A stretch of DNA of 6,443 nucleotides from an uncultured Clostridia bacterium (GCA_947165745.1 CAMVBO010000108.1:1-6443), one strand, 5' to 3'; shown: positions 1-4,856, numbered from the stretch's first letter. Translations and numbers: made by a program. The notes: generated from the sequence alone by a model not told the origin.

Positions 1-540
1 GGTCAGCGCCGGGTTCAGGATGGAGAACTTCGGGCGAATGGCGTCGCCGCTGGCGCCGCGCTTGAACATGCCGTTTTCGTTGGTGATGACGGAGTCCGGG
101 CTGCCCTCGCTGCCCGCCGCGGCGATGGTCAGCACCGTGCCCACGGGCAGGGCCTCTTCAATGCGCTTGCCGGCGTAGAAGTCCCAGAAGTCGCCGTCGT
201 AGATCGCGCCTGCGGCGATGGCCTTGGAGGAGTCGATGGTGCTGCCGCCGCCCACGGCCAGCACGAAGTCCACGCCCTCGCGACGGGCCAGGTCGATGCC
301 CTCGTACACCAGGCCGCTGCGGGGGTTCGGTTTCACGCCGCCCAGCTCCACATGGCGGATGCCCGCGTCGTCCAGTGATTTTTGGACCCTCTCCAGCAGA
401 CCGGAGCGCACCACGCTGCCGCCGCCGTAGTGGATCAGCGCATTCGTCCCGCCGAAGCGCTTGACCAACGCGCCGGCCTGGTTTTCGGCGTCCTTGCCGA
501 AGGCGAAGTAGGTGGGGGAATAGAAGGTAAAGTTGTTCAT
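1..540 (-). CDS. Iron-containing alcohol dehydrogenase, butanol dehydrogenase type (N-terminal part, runs off the window)
   Basis: The 180 visible residues read as the N-terminal half of a group III, NAD(P)H-dependent iron alcohol dehydrogenase of the BdhA/YqhD kind, which reduces aldehydes to alcohols in the cytoplasm during fermentation. The start MNNFTFYSPTYFAFGKDAE, the GGVKPNPR segment (residues 68-75) and the nucleotide-binding GGGSTIDSSK loop (97-106) are hallmarks. The stretch TIAAAGSEGSPDSVITNE (138-155) matches the family pattern ending in VITNE. The metal-binding Asp and His residues lie in the missing C-terminal part, beyond the window edge. The ATG at 540 is preceded by a strong GGGAGGG ribosome binding site (547-553) and a good promoter. 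The gene stays open to the edge, so it is cut by the window, not necessarily broken. The family is certain; the exact substrate is not readable. Confidence 0.93.
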   Translation of the reverse strand, partial: MNNFTFYSPTYFAFGKDAENQAGALVKRFGGTNALIHYGGGSVVRSGLLERVQKSLDDAGIRHVELGGVKPNPRSGLVYEGIDLARREGVDFVLAVGGGSTIDSSKAIAAGAIYDGDFWDFYAGKRIEEALPVGTVLTIAAAGSEGSPDSVITNENGMFKRGASGDAIRPKFSILNPALT

Positions 541-590
541 GGAATCCCTCCCGATGGATTTGGGTCGGTCGCGGGGCCTTGCTTTGGCCC

Positions 591-619
591 ATTATACCGC
601 GAATAAATCGGGAACACAA
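591..619 (-). promoter_or_regulatory. Sigma-A type promoter of the alcohol dehydrogenase gene
   Basis: On the minus strand a perfect -10 box TATAAT (591-596) lies 17 bp from a TTGTGT -35 box (614-619; three of six consensus bases). The start of transcription would fall near 584, giving an untranslated leader of about 45 bases that carries the GGGAGGG ribosome binding site. The assignment rests on the perfect -10 box, the ideal spacing and the position. Confidence 0.6.
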
Positions 620-635
620 GGGGGAAAATACGATT

Positions 636-652
636 TGCCGATTCGATTGGCA
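636..652. promoter_or_regulatory. Short dyad upstream of the alcohol dehydrogenase promoter, possible operator
   Basis: The 17-base sequence TGCCGATTCGATTGGCA is an interrupted palindrome: TGCC pairs with GGCA and the inner ATTCGAT is nearly symmetric, with one mismatched pair. It starts about 16 bp upstream of the -35 box, a position suited to an activator or repressor. Only the symmetry and position support it; there is no second copy in the window. Confidence 0.25.
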
Positions 653-756
653 GGGGCGCCGGACGGCCTTTTCATCGCTCAACGCCTTTGCGGACGCATG
701 CCTTTCATCTCTGGTGTGAACCATTGGATATAAAGAAAGAAGCCCCGGAGGACGCT

Positions 757-837
757 ATGTCCTTAGAGTCTGTTTCTAAAATCCCCGAAGCGCATTTTCA
801 GCGGATTTGGCTGCATTTCTGCGTTGCTTTTCCTTGA
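757..837 (+). other. Short 26-codon ORF with a ribosome binding site that runs into the repeat element
   Basis: A GGAGG motif (747-751) sits five bases before an ATG at 757. After only two codons the reading frame enters the palindromic element at 763, and it stops at 835-837. The peptide MSLESVSKIPEAHFQRIWLH and six more residues is therefore almost wholly encoded by the repeat and is unlikely to be functional. It may mark the start site of a gene that the element interrupted or replaced, but no continuation of such a gene is recognisable on the other side of the element. It could also be chance. Confidence 0.2.
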
Positions 838-928
838 CTTGCAACCAGTAAGCCTGCGGAAAATCGCCTTGATATGCAGCCAACTACGCTTGAAACTGCA
901 TCTCCCGGGATTTAGAAACACACTCTAA
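763..928. repeat. 166-bp palindromic MITE-like repeat element, copy 1
   Basis: The two ends are near-perfect inverted repeats. The left end (763-785) reads TTAGAGTCTGTTTCTAAAAT then CCC; the complement of the right end (907-928) reads TTAGAGTGTGTTTCTAAATC then CC, one mismatch and one inserted A apart. Complementarity continues inward: TTGGCTGCAT in the left arm is matched in the right arm, and TTTTCC pairs with GGAAAA around a loop of about 24 bases, so the whole element can fold into one long hairpin. It encodes no protein. The bases TA lie just inside both ends (TTAGAG and CTCTAA), compatible with a TA target duplication as in some IS5-like and Tc1/mariner-like families; this assignment is an inference. 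A shorter, inverted relative lies at 3971-4051. Confidence 0.8.
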
Positions 929-1155
929 AACCCCATGATGTATGATTCAAGCGCTGGTCTTTTGAAAACGACCTTGTTCCCGATTCTGAGGATGAGAATG
1001 GATTTGTCCGGATCGTTGGCGATTGCCCGCAACTTATGTTCCCCAATATGTGGGTAAATCGCGGCTTCCTCTACGGTTAGGCACAGCTTGCACCATATCG
1101 TTATAATGGTAAGGATTGCCGCGTCCGCATTGTTGGGTGCAGCTTTTACCCCCAT
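925..1155 (-). CDS. Tn916-type excisionase (Xis)-like small DNA-binding protein, probably a relic
   Basis: Residues 17-76 match the pattern of Tn916-family excisionases: an IW motif, then LTVEEAAIYPHIGEHKLRAI (residues 26-45) as the winged-helix recognition region, then NDPD, LRIGNKVVFKR and a final LESYI. Xis proteins bind element ends and direct the integrase towards excision. The usual length is about 65-70 residues; this frame gives 76 from the ATG at 1155. The first 16 residues look unlike any Xis N-terminus and that ATG has no good ribosome binding site. An ATG at 1194 preceded by a weak AGGTG is the alternative. A proline replaces the aromatic or similar residue expected after AAIY. 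The stop codon TAG (927-925) lies inside the end of the palindromic repeat, and no integrase is adjacent. Family similarity is clear by eye; function is doubtful. Confidence 0.55.
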   Translation of the reverse strand: MGVKAAPNNADAAILTIITIWCKLCLTVEEAAIYPHIGEHKLRAIANDPDKSILILRIGNKVVFKRPALESYIMGF

Positions 1156-1195
1156 GGCTTCGCTGCCGCTGATTACTGATCCCCAGGAAAACATA

Positions 1196-1224
1196 TTGAC
1201 ACCTGACGCAGAGATAATTATAAT
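1196..1224 (+). promoter_or_regulatory. Perfect consensus sigma-A promoter
   Basis: TTGACA (1196-1201) and TATAAT (1219-1224) are both exact matches to the consensus and are separated by exactly 17 bp. Transcription would begin near 1231, leaving a leader of about 28 bases before the ATG at 1259. The context suggests strong, constitutive transcription of the small coiled-coil protein gene. Confidence 0.85.
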
Positions 1225-1258
1225 AGAACTATAAGAAAGCGCAAGGGAGTGTATCGCC

Positions 1259-1537
1259 ATGCCGAGGCCGAAGGGGTCAAAGAACAAGAAGAAGACCGAG
1301 ATCATACTTGATCCAAATGCTCTGGACGAGCAGATCAAGGCTGCTGAAGCGGAAATCGAAACCCTGACTGCGGCGCTTAAGGTGAAGAAGGCCGAACTGA
1401 AAAAGCTGGTTAAGGACAAGGCTGAAGCGGAGAAGACGGCTGCCGAGAAAAAGGCCGAGGAAGATAAGGCGAAGTTGCTTGAGGCTGTGGCTGCCAGCGG
1501 GAAGAGCATCGAAGAGGTGCTGGAGCTGTTGAAGTAA
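1259..1537 (+). CDS. Small charged coiled-coil protein with an AT-hook-like N-terminus, function unknown
   Basis: This 92-residue protein starts MPRPKGSKNKKKTE, a basic N-terminus with an RPKGSK segment reminiscent of an AT-hook, so nucleic-acid binding is possible. Residues 20-75 are an almost pure Lys/Glu/Ala/Leu coiled coil. The C-terminal segment AKLLEAVAASGKSIEEVLEL (about 71-90) looks like a small helical domain of the kind seen in short phage- or element-encoded proteins of Clostridia. The general build resembles small nucleoid-associated proteins, but no named family can be assigned. The start is well supported: AAGGGAG (1243-1249) lies nine bases before the ATG, downstream of a consensus promoter. 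The gene stands alone, ending at a terminator at 1544-1563, and is divergent from the Xis-like relic. Codon use is less GC-rich than in the flanking genes, consistent with acquired DNA. Confidence 0.8.
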   Translation: MPRPKGSKNKKKTEIILDPNALDEQIKAAEAEIETLTAALKVKKAELKKLVKDKAEAEKTAAEKKAEEDKAKLLEAVAASGKSIEEVLELLK

Positions 1538-1543
1538 TCCTTT

Positions 1544-1573
1544 GAGGAGCAATGTTGCTCCTCTTTCTGTTTT
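1544..1573 (+). terminator. Rho-independent terminator after the coiled-coil gene
   Basis: GAGGAGCAA (1544-1552) pairs perfectly with TTGCTCCTC (1555-1563), followed by TTTCTGTTTT. It begins seven bases after the TAA of the small coiled-coil gene, so that gene forms a single-gene transcription unit. Confidence 0.85.
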
Positions 1574-1664
1574 ATCAGCAGGGGCATACCAATTAGCGCG
1601 TTGATATATGGCAGGTCAGAAGAGAACGACAAGAAGATGAATTATATGCTGGGAGGGCCCGAGA

Positions 1665-2012
1665 ATGAATCGGGATGATCAGATAAAGAAGAACCGTTAT
1701 TATTTGGTGCTTGGCGAGGACTGGAAGCGTCCCTATGTCTATGGCGCGGTTGTTGCTTATCCGGAGGGGACTTTCGTATTGATGCCTGCGCTGGATAAAA
1801 CGGGCTACGGATGGGATACAATTGTCAAAGGAGAGATTATCGCTGAAATCACCGGGGATGAAGCGTATCAAATGATGCCGCGAACAGCAGAGGGGATGAA
1901 ATCATTGATTTGCTCGATCACAGAAGAGGAATACAACAATGCGAACTTTTACATGACGAAAGGCCAAATGCGTAAGAGGATGAATTCTGAAATGAAGGCC
2001 AATGAAGGATGA
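1665..2012 (+). CDS. Hypothetical protein of 115 residues, no recognised family
   Basis: I do not recognise this protein. It is soluble in appearance, with no signal peptide or membrane segment. The first half is rich in aromatic residues and beta-strand-like (YYLVLGEDWKRPYVYGAVVA, about residues 12-31, then GTFVLMPALD); the second half is acidic to basic and helical (residues 80-115), ending in KGQMRKRMNSEMKANEG. The ATG at 1665 follows a strong GGGAGGG (1651-1657), so translation is likely. No convincing promoter is visible between the upstream terminator and this gene. Base composition is lower in GC than in the alcohol dehydrogenase and mutase genes. With the Xis-like gene and the coiled-coil gene it probably belongs to imported or degraded mobile DNA. 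The reading frame stays open for another 58 codons after its TGA stop. Confidence 0.65.
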   Translation: MNRDDQIKKNRYYLVLGEDWKRPYVYGAVVAYPEGTFVLMPALDKTGYGWDTIVKGEIIAEITGDEAYQMMPRTAEGMKSLICSITEEEYNNANFYMTKGQMRKRMNSEMKANEG

Positions 2013-2045
2013 TGCATCCAGATTGAATTTCCGATCCGCAAGCTG

Positions 2046-2189
2046 ATGCAGTATCCGGCTGATTGTGCGGTTGTCCTGGTTTTTGACACCAGCAAGGGAA
2101 TGACCGGGCATCTGAAGGAGAAGCCAAAGCTGATGCGGACGGCAAAACACTTTTATCGAAAAGGACGATGCACCGCACATGAATTGTAA
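2046..2189 (+). pseudogene. Possible gene fragment in the 2013-2309 gap
   Basis: The 297 bp between the orphan gene and the mutase hold no convincing gene. From the TGA at 2010-2012 the same frame continues open to a TAA at 2187-2189. An internal ATG at 2046 gives 47 residues starting MQYPADCAVVLVFDTSKGMT. The stretch VVLVFDTSKGM faintly recalls the first strand and metal site of a von Willebrand A domain (usual pattern DxSxS; here DTSKG), which would make it a degraded fragment. It has no ribosome binding site. A second open stretch, 2193-2285 (30 codons, MTEESHEKERLDYHH...), is equally unsupported. No promoter for the downstream mutase gene was found here. Confidence 0.2.
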
Positions 2190-2309
2190 TCTATGACAGA
2201 GGAATCGCATGAAAAAGAGCGCCTGGATTATCATCATACCAGGGGCATCGGCCTGACAGGTGTCCAGATCCTGGTAAGGCATTGACGTTGAAGATAGAAA
2301 GGATGAGCA

Positions 2310-2393
2310 ATGATGAAAAAAACGATCCTGCTGCTTTTGGTGACAGCGCTGTTATTTGCTGCGGTCCAGCCTGGAGCGTTGCCCGCACACGCG
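2310..2393 (+). other. Predicted Sec signal peptide of the phosphoglycerate mutase
   Basis: The 28 N-terminal residues have a positively charged n-region (MMKK), a 15-residue hydrophobic core (TILLLLVTALLFAAV), a helix-breaking QPGALP turn and AHA immediately before AEG, the small-x-small pattern required by signal peptidase I. The mature protein would start at Ala29 and lead through the short linker AEGEGS into the first strand of the enzyme (KKPVVLLILDGYG). Confidence 0.85.
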
Positions 2394-3974
2394 GCGGAAG
2401 GGGAGGGCAGTAAGAAACCGGTCGTGCTGCTCATTCTCGACGGCTACGGCGTGATCGATGAGACGGAGCACAATGCCATCGCGCTGGCGGACACGCCGGT
2501 GATGGATCGCCTGATGAGGGAATGTCCCTTCGTGACGGGCAATGCCAGCGGCCTGGCGGTGGGCCTTCCGGACGGAGTGATGGGCAGTTCCGAAGTGGGC
2601 CATTTGAATATCGGCGCGGGCCGGATCGTGTATCAGGATTTGACTCGGATCACGAAGTCCATTGCGGATGGCGATTTCTTTGAAAATGAGGCGCTGCTGA
2701 AAGCGATAGAGAATGCGAAGGATAAGGGAACGAGTCTGCATATCCTCGGCCTGCTCTCGGACGGCGGCGTACACAGCCACAATTCGCACTTGTATGCCCT
2801 GCTGGAGCTGGCGAAGCGCCATGGCCTGGAGAAGGTCTATGTTCACTGCTTCATGGACGGACGGGATACGCCGCCGGATTCCGGGAAGGGCTTTATTCAG
2901 GAACTGCAGGATCGGATGGATCAGATCGGATGCGGGGCCATCGCGACGGTGGGCGGCCGCTATTATGGCATGGACCGGGACAATCGCTGGGATCGGGTCG
3001 AAAAGGCGTATCGGGCCCTGACCCTCGGCGAGGGTGTGACGGCGAATTCCGCTCTGGAGGCCGTGACACAGTCCTATGCAAAAGGCGAAACGGATGAGTT
3101 CATACTGCCGACTGTGGTGATGAAGGACGGCGCCCCCACGGCCACCATCAATGATGGGGATTCCATCATCTTTTTCAATTTCCGCTCGGACCGCGCCAGG
3201 GAACTCACGCGCACCTTCTGCTGCGACGACTTTGACAGCTTTGACCGAGGGCCCCGGAAGCAGGTGACCTACGTTTGCTTTACGGATTATGACGTCACAA
3301 TCCCGGGCAAGGAGGTCGCCTTCCCCAAGCTGATTATGACCAACACCCTCGGCGAGTGGCTTGCCGTCAATGGCAAGAAGCAGGCGAGGATTGCCGAGAC
3401 GGAGAAATACGCGCATGTGACCTTCTTCTTCAACGGCGGCGTGGAAGCGCCCAACGAGGGGGAAGACCGTTTCCTGGTACCGTCCCAGAAGGTGGCGACA
3501 TACGATCTTGCGCCGGAGATGAGCGCGAAGGAGATCTGTGATACCCTGGTCGAGAAGATTCATGGCGGAGAATATGACGTGATCGTCGCCAACTTCGCCA
3601 ATTCGGATATGGTGGGTCATACCGGCGTGGAGAAGGCCACCATCGAAGCCGTCGCTTTCCTGGACAAGTGCATTGGACGGGTGGTGGAGGCTGTGGAAGC
3701 GGTGGACGGCCTGTTGTTCATATGCGCCGATCACGGCAACGCCGAGGTGATGGTGGATAAGGAGACAGGAGAGCCTCTGACATCGCATACCACCAATCCC
3801 GTTCCATTCATACTGGTGAATTACGATCCCGCCTATACCCTCAGGGAGGGTGGCTGCCTGGCCGATGTCGCGCCTACGCTGATTGAGATGATGGGCTTGG
3901 AGAAGCCGGAGGAGATGACGGGGGAATCCCTGCTGATCAAGAAGACGGGGACGCAGACCTCAACGGCCAATTAG
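2310..3974 (+). CDS. gpmI: 2,3-bisphosphoglycerate-independent phosphoglycerate mutase with an N-terminal signal peptide
   Basis: The enzyme interconverts 3- and 2-phosphoglycerate in glycolysis through a phosphoserine intermediate at a two-Mn site. Residues 36-545 cover the whole alkaline-phosphatase-superfamily enzyme. Visible active-site residues are Asp44 (LILDGYG), nucleophile Ser94 (MGSSEVGH), His155 (DGGVHSH), Arg185/Asp186 (MDGRDTPP), Arg217 and Arg223 (GGRYYGMDRD), Arg292 and Arg295 (NFRSDRA), Lys366 (ETEKYAHVTFF), Asp433 and His437 (NSDMVGHTG), Asp474/His475 (ADHGNAE) and His493 (SHTTNPVPF). The oddity is residues 1-28: basic MMKK, a hydrophobic run TILLLLVTALLFAAV and an AHA cleavage site before AEGEGSKK, a classical Sec signal peptide, whereas this enzyme is normally cytoplasmic. 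No lipobox cysteine is present. GAAAGGAT (2297-2304) serves the paired ATGs at 2310 and 2313. The tail TGTQTSTAN exceeds the usual end, and the TAG stop lies within the repeat element at 3971. Enzyme identity is certain; export is inferred. Confidence 0.96.
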   Translation: MMKKTILLLLVTALLFAAVQPGALPAHAAEGEGSKKPVVLLILDGYGVIDETEHNAIALADTPVMDRLMRECPFVTGNASGLAVGLPDGVMGSSEVGHLNIGAGRIVYQDLTRITKSIADGDFFENEALLKAIENAKDKGTSLHILGLLSDGGVHSHNSHLYALLELAKRHGLEKVYVHCFMDGRDTPPDSGKGFIQELQDRMDQIGCGAIATVGGRYYGMDRDNRWDRVEKAYRALTLGEGVTANSALEAVTQSYAKGETDEFILPTVVMKDGAPTATINDGDSIIFFNFRSDRARELTRTFCCDDFDSFDRGPRKQVTYVCFTDYDVTIPGKEVAFPKLIMTNTLGEWLAVNGKKQARIAETEKYAHVTFFFNGGVEAPNEGEDRFLVPSQKVATYDLAPEMSAKEICDTLVEKIHGGEYDVIVANFANSDMVGHTGVEKATIEAVAFLDKCIGRVVEAVEAVDGLLFICADHGNAEVMVDKETGEPLTSHTTNPVPFILVNYDPAYTLREGGCLADVAPTLIEMMGLEKPEEMTGESLLIKKTGTQTSTAN

Positions 3975-4051
3975 AGGGCGTTTCCAAATCCCAGGAGACG
4001 CAGCCTGAGGGCCCGGAAATGCGCTTCAGGGATTTTGGAAACACACTCTGG
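3971..4051. repeat. 81-bp palindromic MITE-like repeat element, copy 2 (inverted and internally shortened)
   Basis: The ends are inverted repeats: left TTAGAGGGCGTTTCCAAATC then CC (3971-3992) and right GGGATTTTGGAAACACACTC (4029-4048) then TGG. The left 34 bases match the complement of the right end of copy 1 with about six differences. The right 35 bases (4015-4049) match the complement of the left end of copy 1 with about four differences. This copy is therefore in the opposite orientation and lacks the central 85 bp or so. The AA expected after the right CTCT is GG here, so no TA duplication is left on that side. The TAG stop of the mutase gene (3972-3974) lies in the left end. Confidence 0.8.
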
Positions 4052-4104
4052 TCGATGCTGTGATCGTGAAGCTGCAATGTAAGGATACTGGAGGCACGTT
4101 GAGC

Positions 4105-4758
4105 ATGGAGGGCACCAATCACGCAGGCGGTGCGGTGAAGCCCCTGATACAGTACGAAGGCAAGATTGTCCGCGTGATCGACGTGGACGGCCGCGCGTTC
4201 ACCGGAATCCCCGTCTCCTTTCCCGCCGAGTACGGCTTCCACGAATTCAACCGGGAGGAGGAAAGCATCAAGCTGAACGATTATCAGCTGTTTGAATCCG
4301 ATATCGCCCGGATCAGGGTGCTTTCCGGCTATGCCCTCCATCGGGCGACGGAAACCTGGCAGCGGGCCGGGGCCTGGTATGTCCGTGTCCAGGCGATGGC
4401 CGGGGAACACCGCATTCCGCTCCGGCAGGCGTTTGACCGGCACGACACGCCGGATGCGAAGTACATCGTGGTGACGGACGACGATTTTCCGATCGCCACG
4501 GCGCGCATGGTTCCCCTGGACGAAAGGCGCGTGAGGATCGACAGGATCGCGGTTCTGCCCGAATACCGGCGCCAGGGCGTCGGCACGATGGTCGTCAACG
4601 CGTGCGAGGTTTGGGCGGAGGAGCTCGGCTACAGCGCGGCCGTGGTCGAGAGCCGGGAGAGCGAGGTCCCGTTCTATGAGCAGATGCTCTATGAGCCCTG
4701 CGGCGAAGCGGCGGACGGAGCGCCCCTTCGCGGCGTCAGGATGGAGAAGGATTTATGA
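4105..4758 (+). CDS. Sm-like domain fused to a GNAT N-acetyltransferase
   Basis: The 217-residue protein has two parts. Residues 13-70 (LIQYEGKIVRVIDVDGRAFT to FESDIARI) follow the pattern of small Sm/SH3-like beta-barrels common in Clostridia: a GKxVRxxDxDGxxFxG hairpin, an insertion with acidic residues, then a strand ending in SDIxRI. Residues 76-217 are a GNAT acetyltransferase, which moves an acetyl group from acetyl-CoA to an amine. The acetyl-CoA site is IDRIAVLPEYRRQGVGTMVV (about residues 150-169), followed by VVESRESEVPFYEQMLYEPC, the usual helix and strand before the C-terminus. I chose the ATG at 4105 because GGAGG (4090-4094) precedes it by ten bases and it maps onto the start of the first domain. 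A GTG at 4060 extends the frame but has no ribosome binding site. The substrate is unknown. No own promoter is visible between the repeat and the gene. Confidence 0.85.
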   Translation: MEGTNHAGGAVKPLIQYEGKIVRVIDVDGRAFTGIPVSFPAEYGFHEFNREEESIKLNDYQLFESDIARIRVLSGYALHRATETWQRAGAWYVRVQAMAGEHRIPLRQAFDRHDTPDAKYIVVTDDDFPIATARMVPLDERRVRIDRIAVLPEYRRQGVGTMVVNACEVWAEELGYSAAVVESRESEVPFYEQMLYEPCGEAADGAPLRGVRMEKDL

Positions 4759-4856
4759 CCCGGGACGGGGATTGCATCGAGCGGGTGGAGGAATACGGGC
4801 GGGGCGAGCTGCCGCCGGAGTTGAGGCGTGGCGCAGTCCGGGACGGCGCTGTATGA
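4755..4856 (+). CDS. 33-residue ORF translationally coupled to the acetyltransferase
   Basis: The ATG overlaps the acetyltransferase stop as ATGA (4755-4758), and GGAGAAGG (4743-4750) lies just upstream, so reinitiation would be efficient. The peptide is MTRDGDCIERVEEYGRGELP followed by PELRRGAVRDGAV. The stretch ending GELPPELRR recalls the start of zinc-finger anti-sigma factors (YxxGELPxxxR), but the following HxxxCxxC zinc ligands are missing in all forward frames. It may therefore be the broken start of such a gene or a chance ORF. No function can be assigned. Confidence 0.35.
   Translation: MTRDGDCIERVEEYGRGELPPELRRGAVRDGAV

Noticed and set aside
158..724. A 188-codon minus-strand frame over the alcohol dehydrogenase start
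   Set aside because: It is a frame-shifted reading of the true dehydrogenase gene with Arg/Gly-rich low-complexity sequence; the dehydrogenase frame has family motifs and a good start.
925..1632. A 235-codon minus-strand frame covering the Xis-like region and the coiled-coil gene
   Set aside because: Only the last 76 residues look like protein. The serine/phenylalanine-rich rest is the antisense of the Lys/Glu-rich coiled-coil gene, which has its own promoter, ribosome binding site and terminator.
2082..2110. TTGACA at 2083-2088 as a promoter for the mutase
   Set aside because: No -10-like hexamer occurs at a workable distance downstream, and the mutase start is over 200 bases away.
2352..3788. 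A 478-codon minus-strand frame
   Set aside because: It is antisense to the phosphoglycerate mutase, is rich in His, Arg and Ile as expected of a mirrored frame, and matches no family.
3971..4051. Reading the second repeat copy as an ordinary terminator of the mutase gene
   Set aside because: It can form a hairpin but has no T-tract, and its ends match the other repeat copy, so a mobile repeat explains it better.
4060..4104. An earlier GTG start for the Sm-GNAT gene
   Set aside because: There is no ribosome binding site before it and the extra 15 residues fit no domain. The ATG at 4105 has GGAGG upstream and coincides with the domain start.
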